A stretch of DNA of 64,000 nucleotides, from NCBI RefSeq assembly GCF_036321145.2, contig NC_086239.1:15347001-15411000 (forward strand), given 5' to 3'. Position numbers and translations under genes: made by a program. Shown piece after piece: positions 25,301 to 33,600 of the stretch (its first letter is position 1; every line of letters begins with the position of its first letter). Source of the stretch: Pelmatolapia mariae (lineage: Eukaryota; Chordata; Actinopteri; Cichliformes; Cichlidae). The notes under the pieces were generated by a model that saw only the letters and a list, made by a program, of their open reading frames with translations, searched no databases and was not told the DNA's origin.

Positions 25301-26579
25301 ATCTCTTTTACAGCGCGGTGATTCCCCCCTGTGGGGAGGGGGGGGGGGTCTTGTGTGACTCGGCCCCTCCTCCCTGTGTGTATGTATAAGGGCAGCTTCT
25401 GAGATCAGATACTCCTCCTCAGTGTTGTTATGACTCTGAGGTTATCTGTGCATTCCTCTCCAACTCTCCCAGGGATCGCGGCTGAGAAAATCTCAGTCCT
25501 CACTGCGTATTGTTTTGCTTGTTGTCATGTACCGTAAGAACTGTGTGCCAACACCACGAGCTGCTGCTGCTGAGCAGCTAGTATGGGAACTATTGTTTAC
25601 CTGACTAAGCTCCTTCACAGATTGCACTTCCTTTTCCACCTTTAGCCCCCGCAACAGACACGCACGTGCACGCACACACACACACACACACCACCAGCAC
25701 CTGTGCGTCTCTCATCAGTCTTGTAGAGTAAACTTTGCTTGTTTAACACCACGGAAACTTGTAGCAGGTCAGGCCCCTTCGAACACACAGCAAGGAAATG
25801 AAATCTATCTGAGAAAGTGACGGTGATGCTGCAGACAGTATGTATGGAGAGTTCAGCTCAGTAGCCCTTAGCTCTGTTTGCACTCATGCTGTAAAAAATC
25901 AACCAAAGTAAACAAGTGTCATGTCAGGACATGTGCGTACCTGTGTGTCTGTTTCTCTGTTGATTTTTGTGCTGCATATTTGAGAAGTAAAGGGGGGATT
26001 TGATTAAGTTAAGGCAGGAAAACTCTTCTGGGTTAAACTTGAGATTTTCAAAAGCATTTACGCGTCTATGAGAAGCCTGCGTGACGGACAACTTGAAGGC
26101 AAACTTCCTCTGAGAGCTGCTAACAGGATTGTGGTCTTCGACTCATATTTCTCATCATTAATTGGAAAACTAAAGTCTCCATGATGGCTCCATGAAAAGA
26201 AAGTTGGGGCTTAAATTACAACGCTCACTTTGATCTGAGGTATAAATTCAGCGTACTCTTTGTGAGCATCTAATAATGCATTTTGGTCTCTGCTTCAAAC
26301 ACGCCACAGACGTCAGCAGCGGTCACAGGAGAAAACACCCTTCGGCTCTATAAACAGGACTATCAGTTTATGGTTGGAGTCGTCTCTGTGATGTGGCTGC
26401 CGTGTTCACAGGGATCCCGGGGCCCTGCGGTTACGGCGTGTTAGGGACCCCTGTGTGATGGTATCTTGCGTTGTAGCCAAGGGGCAGGGTGCGACTGGTG
26501 GGTAAGGAGAGATGGCAATCCTGCTGAGTCAGAATCATGGTGGAAACAGCACAGACTCCCGTGTGTGTGTGTGTGTGTA

Positions 26580-26642
<63 letters not shown>

Positions 26643-27610
26643 CTGTCCACATCTTGATATCTGTCTAAATTCAGGATCGCTGTGTGAAACTCTTTGCGTC
26701 GCCATTCATGCATGTCTGCAGACGTTCCTGTGTGCGTGTATGTGTGTGTGTTCGTGCACTCGGTGGAGGTGACCTATGCAGGAAAGACGGGGAGGGGGAG
26801 AGTGCCTATTTACATTGGCAGCTGCACAAGGGGAAATGAACTGACTTCAAAGCGGGCGTGCTGCTGAATTGTAAAGCGAGCTAGGGAGTCCTCAATGCAT
26901 GAGCTGGCAGACAAGCTCTGAAAACACACAGACATTCCCAGAGCTCACTCTCGGCTCCACCGTCATATTTGCTCCACGACACTGGACACATTCGTGTGTA
27001 ATCTGTGTGTGTGAGACAGAGAATATGGGTTCACTATCGCCCCTGTAAAACATTGTAAATATACAGGAAATCTGCACATTTTGGTTACTTTAGTGCATAT
27101 ATTGTGATGGACGTTATTACCAGCTGAGGCCTGTTAAAGTGTGAGTGTTTGAGCCCATTTCCTCAGCGTAAGTACAATGTGTGAGGAGTAAAAAGTGCTG
27201 CACTACATCTGCAGTAGTTTAGGATGTGTTGAGGCGCTTTTGTGGTAAAATGTGGCAATGTCCTTAAATCTTCACTTCAAAATGCAGATGATGGTGAGCA
27301 ACATTGCACTGGGAAAAATCCATTGTAGTGTTGAGGAAGAGAAGCTGGAATTAAAGCAAGTGCTGCAGCTGAAATCCATTAACTTAAAACGATTTTAGCT
27401 TAATTTGGGGAGAAAAAATGTAGCACTTGCTTCAAGGGATCTCGAAAAACAAAGTTTTTCTTTTCCTTTTTTATAACCACTCCTCTGACATCAGATTAAA
27501 AATATTTCAGCGCTACGGAAAGCATGAATGAGGTGAGATGGAGTGATTGAAAACAGCAAATTAATTCTGGTGCCTCTCCTCGCAGCCTGCAAACACCCCC
27601 TAATACCTGC

Positions 27611-27645
<35 letters not shown>

Positions 27646-27750
27646 ACAGGCATGCTGCAGAGACGGCCCACCATTGAGGACTTTGTGGACGCGCTCGTGT
27701 CTGAGCTCAACCCAAACTTTGAGACCTTCATCATGGACTCTGAGAGTTGA
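4233..27750 (+). CDS. mipep: Mitochondrial intermediate peptidase, 19 coding exons
   Basis: This is a matrix M3-family zinc metallopeptidase that removes an octapeptide from MPP-cleaved precursors. The exons are 4233-4379, 4509-4682, 5635-5723, 5884-5970, 6082-6145, 6242-6424, 6954-7110, 7246-7294, 7863-7923, 8115-8167, 10519-10672, 10827-10904, 11611-11818, 12459-12568, 12747-12821, 13371-13487, 17044-17165, 17953-18026 and 27650-27750. Every junction is GT-AG with matching phase. The sum is 2103 nt, or 700 aa plus stop (human is about 713). The N-terminus is Arg/Lys-rich without acidic residues, as a presequence should be. Zinc motif HEMGH is residues 482-486, with the third ligand Glu at 511 (AEVPS, 25 residues after the second His). 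SPVGAAFNARP, GLFGVPEL, MFDFEISGIHL, SEDVRKL and RYRREMLAHGG match remembered vertebrate MIPEP. The exon 1 donor (GTTTGT) is weak, and GTGGTT three bases earlier is the alternative. Two long introns (16 and 18) make up over half the gene. Confidence 0.95.
7621..7830 (+). repeat. Interspersed teleost repeat (fragment, MIPEP intron 8)
   Basis: The phrases GACTCTAAATTACCCACAGG, CCTGTCCAGGGTGT and GCTGGGATTGGCTCTGGCCC are a mutated form of a very abundant fish repeat end that I recognise. It lies between MIPEP exons 8 and 9. An inverted relative sits at 9335-9620. The family assignment (LINE/SINE tail) is not certain. Confidence 0.6.
8370..8395 (+). repeat. Poly-T tract (26 T), MIPEP intron 10
   Basis: This is a pure T homopolymer immediately upstream of the Tc1-like relic. 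Confidence 0.9.
8405..8645 (+). mobile_element. Tc1-like DNA transposon relic, internally deleted (copy 1)
   Basis: AATCAGCCAATCACATGGCA, then AGCATCAGAATGGGAAAGAA and TTGTTGGTGTCAGATGGGCT-like text, match the 5' part of a Tc1-like element common in fish. The copy then jumps to CAGTCATCAGATCTCAAT, which belongs near the transposase 3' end (SPDLNP region). This is therefore a deleted, non-autonomous relic. Relatives are at 28993-29397 and 38428-39075, all on the plus strand. Confidence 0.65.
8700..9334. other. MIPEP intron 10, unassigned part
   Basis: This is AT-rich intronic DNA with no recognisable gene, repeat or RNA. Confidence 0.5.
9335..9620 (-). repeat. Interspersed teleost repeat, inverse copy (MIPEP intron 10)
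   Basis: The plus strand reads ATCCATCCTCTTCCGTTTAT, then GGCTATCCCAGCTACC, GGGCGAGAGGCAGGG, CTAACACAGAGAGACAGACA, and GTCTTTGGACTGAGGGAGGA followed by CCGGAGTACCCGGAGAGAA. This is a classic, high-copy fish repeat, here about 290 bp with few indels. The minus-strand 141-codon frame over it is a by-product. Confidence 0.7.
11111..11509. mobile_element. Short DNA transposon relic with 11-bp terminal inverted repeats (MIPEP intron 12)
   Basis: AAAGTTGGGAC at 11111-11121 is the exact reverse complement of GTCCCAACTTT at 11499-11509, enclosing about 400 bp. The interior (GAACATTTTGCAACCAATTA, ACAGGTCAGAGTTTCACAG, AAACTGTCTACAAATTATGG, CATCAGAATAATGTTC) resembles a fish DNA-transposon family I remember. 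It has no coding capacity, so it is a MITE-like or deleted copy. The true element may extend beyond the repeats given here. Confidence 0.65.
11611..11818 (+). CDS. mipep: MIPEP exon 13: zinc-binding active site
   Basis: This exon encodes residues 433-501 plus one base. It holds HEMGH at 11758-11772, in which two His bind Zn and the Glu is the catalytic base. The exon ends in HVTG, and the next exon (12459-12568) supplies the third zinc ligand in TDFAEVPS. The active site is intact, so this is a functional gene rather than a pseudogene. Confidence 0.93.
13488..17043 (+). other. mipep: MIPEP intron 16 (3.6 kb)
   Basis: This intron lies between exons 16 and 17. I see no recognisable gene, RNA or intact repeat. 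Several frames of 60-118 codons occur (for example 13845-14201) but lack homology or splice signals that would join them to anything. Confidence 0.6.
17560..17591. repeat. Perfect 12-bp inverted repeat (hairpin), MIPEP intron 17
   Basis: ATGTGGATGCTG (17560-17571) pairs exactly with CAGCATCCACAT (17580-17591) across an 8-base loop. Nothing nearby identifies it as a known RNA. Confidence 0.85.
19899..19967. repeat. Imperfect inverted repeat with GCTAA motifs
   Basis: Arms beginning AGTGCT (19899) and ending AGCACT (19967) contain the palindrome TTAGCATGCTAA and a matching GATTAGCATGTTAGC on the other arm. The arms pair over most of about 25 bases each, with mismatches. Fish genomes have many TTAGCATGCTAA-type repeats, so this is probably part of a small transposon-like repeat. 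Confidence 0.6.
24854..24885. repeat. Perfect 11-bp inverted repeat (hairpin)
   Basis: GACCAGATCAC (24854-24864) and GTGATCTGGTC (24875-24885) are exact reverse complements around a 10-base A/T-rich loop, in MIPEP intron 18. Confidence 0.85.
25671..25691 (+). repeat. (CA)n microsatellite
   Basis: This is a short CA dinucleotide run following a CACGCACGTGCACGC purine-pyrimidine alternation. It is a potential Z-DNA-forming stretch. Confidence 0.85.
26561..26641 (+). repeat. (GT)n microsatellite, about 80 bp
   Basis: This is a long GT run with a single GTATGTATG interruption near 26578-26585. The predicted His-Thr or Cys-Val frames crossing it are artefacts of the repeat. Confidence 0.95.
27612..27643 (+). 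repeat. (TG)16 microsatellite at the MIPEP exon 19 splice acceptor
   Basis: Sixteen uninterrupted TG units end five bases before the acceptor's CAG-terminal G. The repeat therefore replaces the usual polypyrimidine tract of the last intron. Confidence 0.95.
27650..27750 (+). CDS. mipep: MIPEP terminal exon 19
   Basis: This exon codes for GMLQRRPTIEDFVDALVSEL and onward to ETFIMDSES and TGA, matching the end of human MIPEP (...FETFLMDSE) with one extra Ser. It lies 9.6 kb from exon 18. Its acceptor CAG (27647-27649) sits only five bases after a (TG)16 microsatellite instead of a pyrimidine tract. TAATAC near 27601 is a plausible branch site. Confidence 0.9.
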
Positions 27751-28992
27751 AGGCCAGTTTTGGCTGCAAGGAAACGAACTTTATGAGGCAAAGATTGAGA
27801 GAACGCTGGAGAAATCAAAGACATGCCATCATATTTCATGGTCACTGTTTCTAAAGATCTTCATGTTTTCTGCAAATGAACATAATGTATATTTAATATA
27901 TTCGACATGTTCTCTTGCTGCACACAGTTAAAAAGTTAAAGAACCCTGAAACTGTTGTAAAACCTTTTTTTTTTTTTTTACCATTTAAACTTTAAAAAGT
28001 TTAACACTTTAAACTTTTGAAAGAATGAATAACAAAATGCAATCATTTTCACAGTTTATACCCCCAAAAGATTGTTCTGAGCTTGTGTAACAGCAGAACA
28101 TTGTTTTGTTTTGGTTTTTTCCTGATCAAATCAGCATGAGGAAGAATACTTAATCCGTTCTTCCTGTCATGTGGACATTGTTTAGGCTTTAAATTAATAC
28201 CGCTCCATCTGTTTTGTCTGTCAGGAGTTTGGGGAGGGGTGAAAAAGAAGAGCTTCAGCTTGTGAGTTTTTTACAGCACAATAGGAAAGATTTGGTCAGT
28301 TCTTATCATATTATTCATAAAAGCTGCTGCAACAGTATAAATCACAAAGCCACACAGTCTCTGGAAGTTTAAGAAGTTGTGCATATTTACAAAAACGCTT
28401 CAGAGTCTGCTCCACAGAGGCTGTTTGCATCTGTTCCAACAGTTTCACACTGTAGTCGTCAGCTGGGCTCTGACTGCAGCTGCCTTTGCTTGCCTTGTGC
28501 CAGCTCCGAGATGCAGATTCACGTCGCTGTTGAAAGTGTAAACACGCCATCAGACAGGCGGAGCCTGAGCGAGCTGGGTGGCTCGAACCACACAGAGGCT
28601 GCAACACTGTGATTTGACAGTTATGTGGATGTGATGTCTCTCCAACATTGCTTTGCTTTCAGATCTATTTCCAATTAAACCTGAAGCAAATTATATCAGC
28701 AGAGATTAAATGTAACTTAAGTGCAGCCCCAGTATTAATGTTAGTGTAATTTTAGGCATCAAAACAGGTTGACTTGTCACACTGAGTGCTACGCTGCCTG
28801 TACAGATGGCTTTGGAAGAAACATGATGTTTAGATGAAATCATTCTTTAGTGATTTTTTTTTTTCCCGTGGTGATCAGCTGTCATATTTATAAAATGCTT
28901 GTTTGTTTGTTTTTTAATTAGAAGAATAGATGGCAATATTCACTTACCTGTTCATCTGCTGGTTAACACAAAAATCGAATGAGCCAGTTTCT
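27751..28992 (+). other. MIPEP 3'UTR and convergent intergenic start
   Basis: This is noncoding sequence after the MIPEP stop. No AATAAA was found close to the stop. An ATTAAA at 28674-28679 is a plausible polyadenylation signal, giving a 3'UTR of about 0.95 kb. A 14-base T run lies near 27967. The minus-strand frame at 28311-28607 has no recognisable homology. Confidence 0.45.
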
Positions 28993-29397
28993 TGGCAGCA
29001 CTGCATTTAGACTGGATCCTGCTGAAGTTCAAACTGAGCATCAGGATGGGAAATAAAGGTGAGTTATGTGACTTTGGACTGATTTACAGAGACTGGTCTG
29101 ACAAGAAAAATATCCAGTGAGTGGCAGCTCTCTGGATGAAAATGCCTTGATGATGTCAGAGGAGACCGAGTTGATAGGAAGGCAACAAGTAACTGTTCGC
29201 TCATTCAGAGATGCTCATCTGCATACTTTGTAACAACACGGGAACTTTGAAACATATGGACTACAGAAGACCACACCAGGTGACACTCATCAGCTAAGAA
29301 CAGGACACTGAGGCTACAGTTCGCATTGGGATCACCAAAATTACATAATAAACTAGAAAATGTTGCCTGGTCTGATGAGTACTGATTCTTCAGCAAC
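28993..29397 (+). mobile_element. Tc1-like DNA transposon relic, 5' half (copy 2)
   Basis: The order of segments follows a Tc1-like element I recognise: GCATCAGGATGGGAAATAAA, AAAATATCCAGTGAGTGGCA, AGAAGACCACACCAGGTGAC, AGCTAAGAACAGGACACTGA, GTTGCCTGGTCTGATGAGT. It ends at CAACATTCAG, where a LINE tail begins. Stops and indels destroy the transposase. It belongs to the same family as 8405-8645 and 38428-39075. Confidence 0.75.
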
Positions 29398-29700
29398 ATT
29401 CAGTTCAGTTTTAATTATACTGCCCCAAATTACAACAACAGTCACCTCGAGGCCCTTTATATTAAAAGGTAGACCCTACAATAATACAACAGAGAAAAAC
29501 CCAACAATCATGACTCCCTATGAGCAAACACTTTGGTGTAAGTGGAAAGGAAAAAATCCCTTTTAATAGGAAGAATACTTTAGAAGAACCAGGCTGAGGG
29601 AGGGGCGGCCATCAGCTGCAACCAGTTGGGGTGAACAAAGGAAGACAGAACAAAAGATGTGCTATGAAAGGGAACCAGAGATTAACAAGTAATGATTCAA
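29398..29700 (-). mobile_element. LINE 3' tail fragment (copy 1 of three), minus orientation
   Basis: TCACCTCGAGGCCCTTTATA, GGTAGACCCTACAATAATAC, CCCTATGAGCAAACACTTTG, ACCAGGCTGAGGGAGGGGCG and GCTGCAACCAGTTGGGGTGA align in order with 51690-51950 and 56885-57160. It is 5'-truncated and lacks reverse transcriptase. It appears to have inserted into the Tc1-like relic. Confidence 0.75.
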
Positions 29701-29884
29701 TGCAGAGAAGTCTATTATTACATGAGTGAGTGACTGATTCAAAGCAGCGCAGTACTTAACTATGAGTTTGTGGTTATTGATTAAAAAAAAAAAGACCTCA
29801 GAACTTCATCCATATGACTGACTTTTTAATTTCATTAAAGAATTTTTACATTTAACAAAAAATAAAAATGAAGACAGAATGTAT

Positions 29885-30603
29885 GTAAACATGTTCAAGT
29901 GGTTTATTTACAAAAATGGCACATGGAAGTGACCAAATACAACCATCGTCATAACTGGGTGCATGGGAGGGGGACATACATGATGCCTATCTATGTTACA
30001 AAAATATTGACCTATTTACTATCTTACAGTATCTACAACACATTTATCACTTAGACATTCCTCATCTTAACTTGTTCCATATTATCAAGATTGTCTTCAA
30101 TGTGCAACATAATCACTTTTGACACTTTTTGTCACACTTCAAACTTTACAACTTTACACACAAAAGCTTCATAACACCAGCTGCTAAATGAGCGGTACAG
30201 TTTTTTTTGTTTGTTTGTTTGTTCTCTTACACATGAAGATGCAAGACATTCTCGATGCAGAGCAGAGGCTCATTTTGATTCACTGCGCTCCGCAGTAATA
30301 GGTCAGTACTCCTCGACATTTGAACTTCATATGATTTTTACCTTCTGGGTCAACGAATTCACAGTCTCTATGCTTTTGTTTGCATGTAAGCACATATTCT
30401 GGTAGATGGAGGGCTCTGAAGTGGGCAGAGTGGCCACACTGGTTGTCTGGGTGTATGTAGTGGTGGTTGCAGTGGGGTTTTTTTTTTTGTGTGTGTGTGT
30501 TTGATGGGGGTGGACTAGTGAGAAATCCGAGACAGGATCCGGCCACGGCTGTTGTCGAGTCCAGGGTGGTTCAAGGGTGGAACACAAGCCAAAGAAATCT
30601 ATG
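29885..30603 (-). other. TNFRSF19 3'UTR (terminal exon)
   Basis: This is the noncoding remainder of the terminal exon whose acceptor lies at 30609-30610. It contains a CA/GT-type microsatellite near 30480-30505. If a weak internal acceptor (exon start 30598) were used instead, the frame would stay open to 30327. Confidence 0.5.
29903..29908 (-). promoter_or_regulatory. Probable TNFRSF19 polyadenylation signal (AATAAA on minus strand)
   Basis: TTTATT on the plus strand reads AATAAA on the minus strand, within GTAAATAAACC. It would end the TNFRSF19 transcript near 29885, about 0.7 kb after the stop and short of MIPEP, so the convergent genes would not overlap. Confidence 0.5.
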
Positions 30604-33600
30604 TCATCCTGGAAAGAGAGCAGGAAGAGGAATGCAGACACGCAGCGATTAGTAACGTATCTACCCTCGCCCAGCCAAGAACCTGACTTAAAACAGGACA
30701 GTCTTGTCTACATCAAAGAACTTTGTTTACCAGCTGCTCCTCATGGACACAGAGTCGCGTCCAAGGCTATAAAAAGGCAAGCCGTGAGTTTGAGAGCAGT
30801 TGATGAACAGCTTCTAACTCTCAGCAGGGATTATGGGATTTATTTCATACCGAGTCTGTGTTTTAAATCATGGGAGAGGCCATGTGATTTTTTTCTTTGC
30901 ACAAGCAAGTGAGTTAATACACCAATAAAACATGAAGAATTTAATTTTTTTAACCAATTAAAAAAAAAAGTCTGTATCAGTGTTTCTGGTTTGTTCTCTG
31001 AAAGAGGAGTTGAGCTAATATTGCCTTACCTTCCTGAATCGGTACATCTGTCACAGCTTCACTGCAGCTCCGTGAGCTCCTCTCAGGGGATTTGTCCCTC
31101 AACCCGCACCTTTCCCCCTCATCGTCCTCTTCTCCCACCACCCCAGGTCCTTCTGCAGGTTCATCAAAATACTCAGCCCTACAGATGGCCTCGGGATGTC
31201 CTTCCAGCTCCTCGTCCATGTTTGCATTTCTGGGAACCATAATTAAGAAAATTGTAGTTAATATCATCCCAAATCTGTCAGCAGCCACACCCTGTGGCTT
31301 CTGTGTGCTGTCAGCACTTCAAAGGTGTCATTTAAATTGTATCTGCAACACCTCGCTGAAACACCTGAAAATAGAACGTTGGGCCTGAGGCGGTAAAGCA
31401 GAAGGGTACCAGTTTTGCAGCTGACTAGCCTACTCTGAAGCTCCACCCACCTGATTATCAGACATTCTGTTTGCAAGGGACAACCAATCAGTAGAAAGGT
31501 TAACGAGAGAGTAGCTAAAAGACTTGTTTTGAACTGTGAATCATGCACATTTAGTCTGGTAGAGAATAAAGACTAAAAATGCAGAGCTGGACATGAGGTT
31601 TAATGTTGAATTTAGTCATTAGCCACTCAGCAGAGCCAAGTAGTGCAAACACTGCAGGTTCTTAGTCATTTCTGTCTGTGCTGACAAATGTTTGGATAAA
31701 GGTGTTAACCAAAACCAGCATGTTATCATAAGCTTTAATGTAATGCAAGTAATATGGAGTTACTCAGCAGCAGCATCTTAACCTCAGCTAGTTGCTCTTT
31801 GTACTGTAAAAAAAAACCAAAACAAAAAACTTCTCTCTTAAATATCAGTTGTATTTTTTTATCCTCACCCTTCACTGAGACTCATCTGGGACTGGAAAGG
31901 ACTGTTACCCTGGCTGCGGCCCAGACTGCAGCTCTCATCGCAGCACAGAGACGGGATTAGATGGACGGGACCTGAACAGCACACACAGGGACACAACTTT
32001 ACACAAACAGAAATTCACCCAGCGTTTGTAGTCATTGTCTGTCGATTTTAGTGCAAAATCCCTTTGATGTGAACCACAGCCTACCACAGGTGTGTCCGGG
32101 GCCCAGGTGACACTGGCAGCAAGGTCTCTGTGGAAAGTCATGGAGCCAGCGGGCGTCCAGGCAGGAGAGCTCTGCTCCGCGGTAAGGACAGTCCTGAGAC
32201 CTCAGAGAAGCTGCTGAGGAAACACACACAGACGACAGATTAAGTAATGACTGTGAAACTTTTATAACAGCATTATTACCTCGAATGAGAACTACCAAAT
32301 AAAAGGTGGGACTTTTAAGACTAATTACAGAAACCAGTGTGGTACAGCTTTGCTCGTATTATGACTTCTGTCAGGTGAAATCCTTCCAGCTCCAACCGTA
32401 GTGTTTATCTACTAAATTTACATGCTCTCTTATGCGTTGGGAAATGCCTTACAACCCTCGGGTCCATAAGACCAATTAAAATTCCTTTGTATAATTAAAA
32501 AAAACAACTGTTAGCATTTCGCTTGAGTGAAGGGCGGGGTGCGTGTTTCTACTGGCTGAAACTACTGATGAAATAATTAACTCACTTTACATCACACAAG
32601 TATGAAAACCCAAAAAAAACAATACACAACTGGTACCTCCTTGGTAACTTCTACCGCACTCTTTGTTTGGAGCAAGCACAGCAAGGGAAACGTGATGTCA
32701 TTAATTCTTTGCCTGGGGACATTTCACATATTGAGGCATTTTTGGACTCAAGAATGCCGCAAATATGCAACATCAGGGTTTGATAAAGCTCAACACTGCA
32801 CCCTGTTCTTACAGTTAAAAGGAGCAATGGCATGTTCATACAGCTGCCTTATTTACAGCTATAGAGTCCCTTCATATGCAGAATATTTCTTTGTTCTTTT
32901 TCCAGGTTGGATTGCATACATCTTTAATGACTTTCAAAACCAGGAATTGGGTGCACAAGTTTGAATTTAAATCCATTCAAATGAGTTGCTTTCCTGGTAC
33001 GGCCCTGGCTTTTACCATAGTTCACAGCTTAATGTTCGCCTGCTTTATCCCAAAACCAGTTCTGATGTGCGTTTGGAATCATTGTCCTGTTCAAACACCC
33101 AACTGTGCCCAAGTCTTAAATGTGTAGCTGTTTATTTGAGGTAAAGCTGAAGCTACCACTATTATGCTTGACAGTTTATACAGTGTTCTTTAGTTTGAAA
33201 CCCTCACCTTTACTCCTCCAAACATATCTCTTGTCATTGTGGCCAAACAGCTCAATCTTTGTCTCATCTGACAATAAAACCTTTCCCTAGAAGACTTGTC
33301 CATGTGGGCAGCTGAAAACTTCAGAAGAGCATGAGGATCTACTCGTACAGTTATTTGAACTGATGATCTTAAAACCTGCAGTTGTTTAGAAATACCTCAA
33401 AGAGACCTTCCCTACTTGTCTAAATCTTAGATCTTCACCGAGTTCCTTGGACTTTCCCATTGTTCTGAATATTGGTCAATCCACTGAGTGCTATCAAGTA
33501 AATCCTTTTTATGCGGGCAAACAGAAACTACCAAAAATCCAAAATAATTTCAAACTTGTACATCCAAGTCTTGTTTTTTTTAAATCATTAAAGATGTATG

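Larger units (their letters stand above)
18027..27649 (+). other. mipep: MIPEP intron 18 (9.6 kb)
   Basis: This is the largest MIPEP intron, just before the terminal exon. It contains three microsatellites (25671-25691, 26561-26641 and 27612-27643) and two inverted repeats (19899-19967 and 24854-24885), but no recognisable coding sequence. Long stretches are free of obvious high-copy repeats (for example about 20600-25300). Such introns can host conserved enhancers, but I cannot show conservation from one sequence. Confidence 0.7.

Noticed and set aside
26431..26772. His-Thr and Cys-Val repeat proteins on both strands
   Set aside because: They are direct translations of the (GT)n microsatellite in a MIPEP intron.
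30327..30598. 90-codon extension of TNFRSF19 through acceptor at 30599
   Set aside because: It is not used as the main call because the stronger pyrimidine-rich acceptor lies ten bases upstream and the extension translates a microsatellite (Thr/Lys runs). It is kept as an alternative in the findings.
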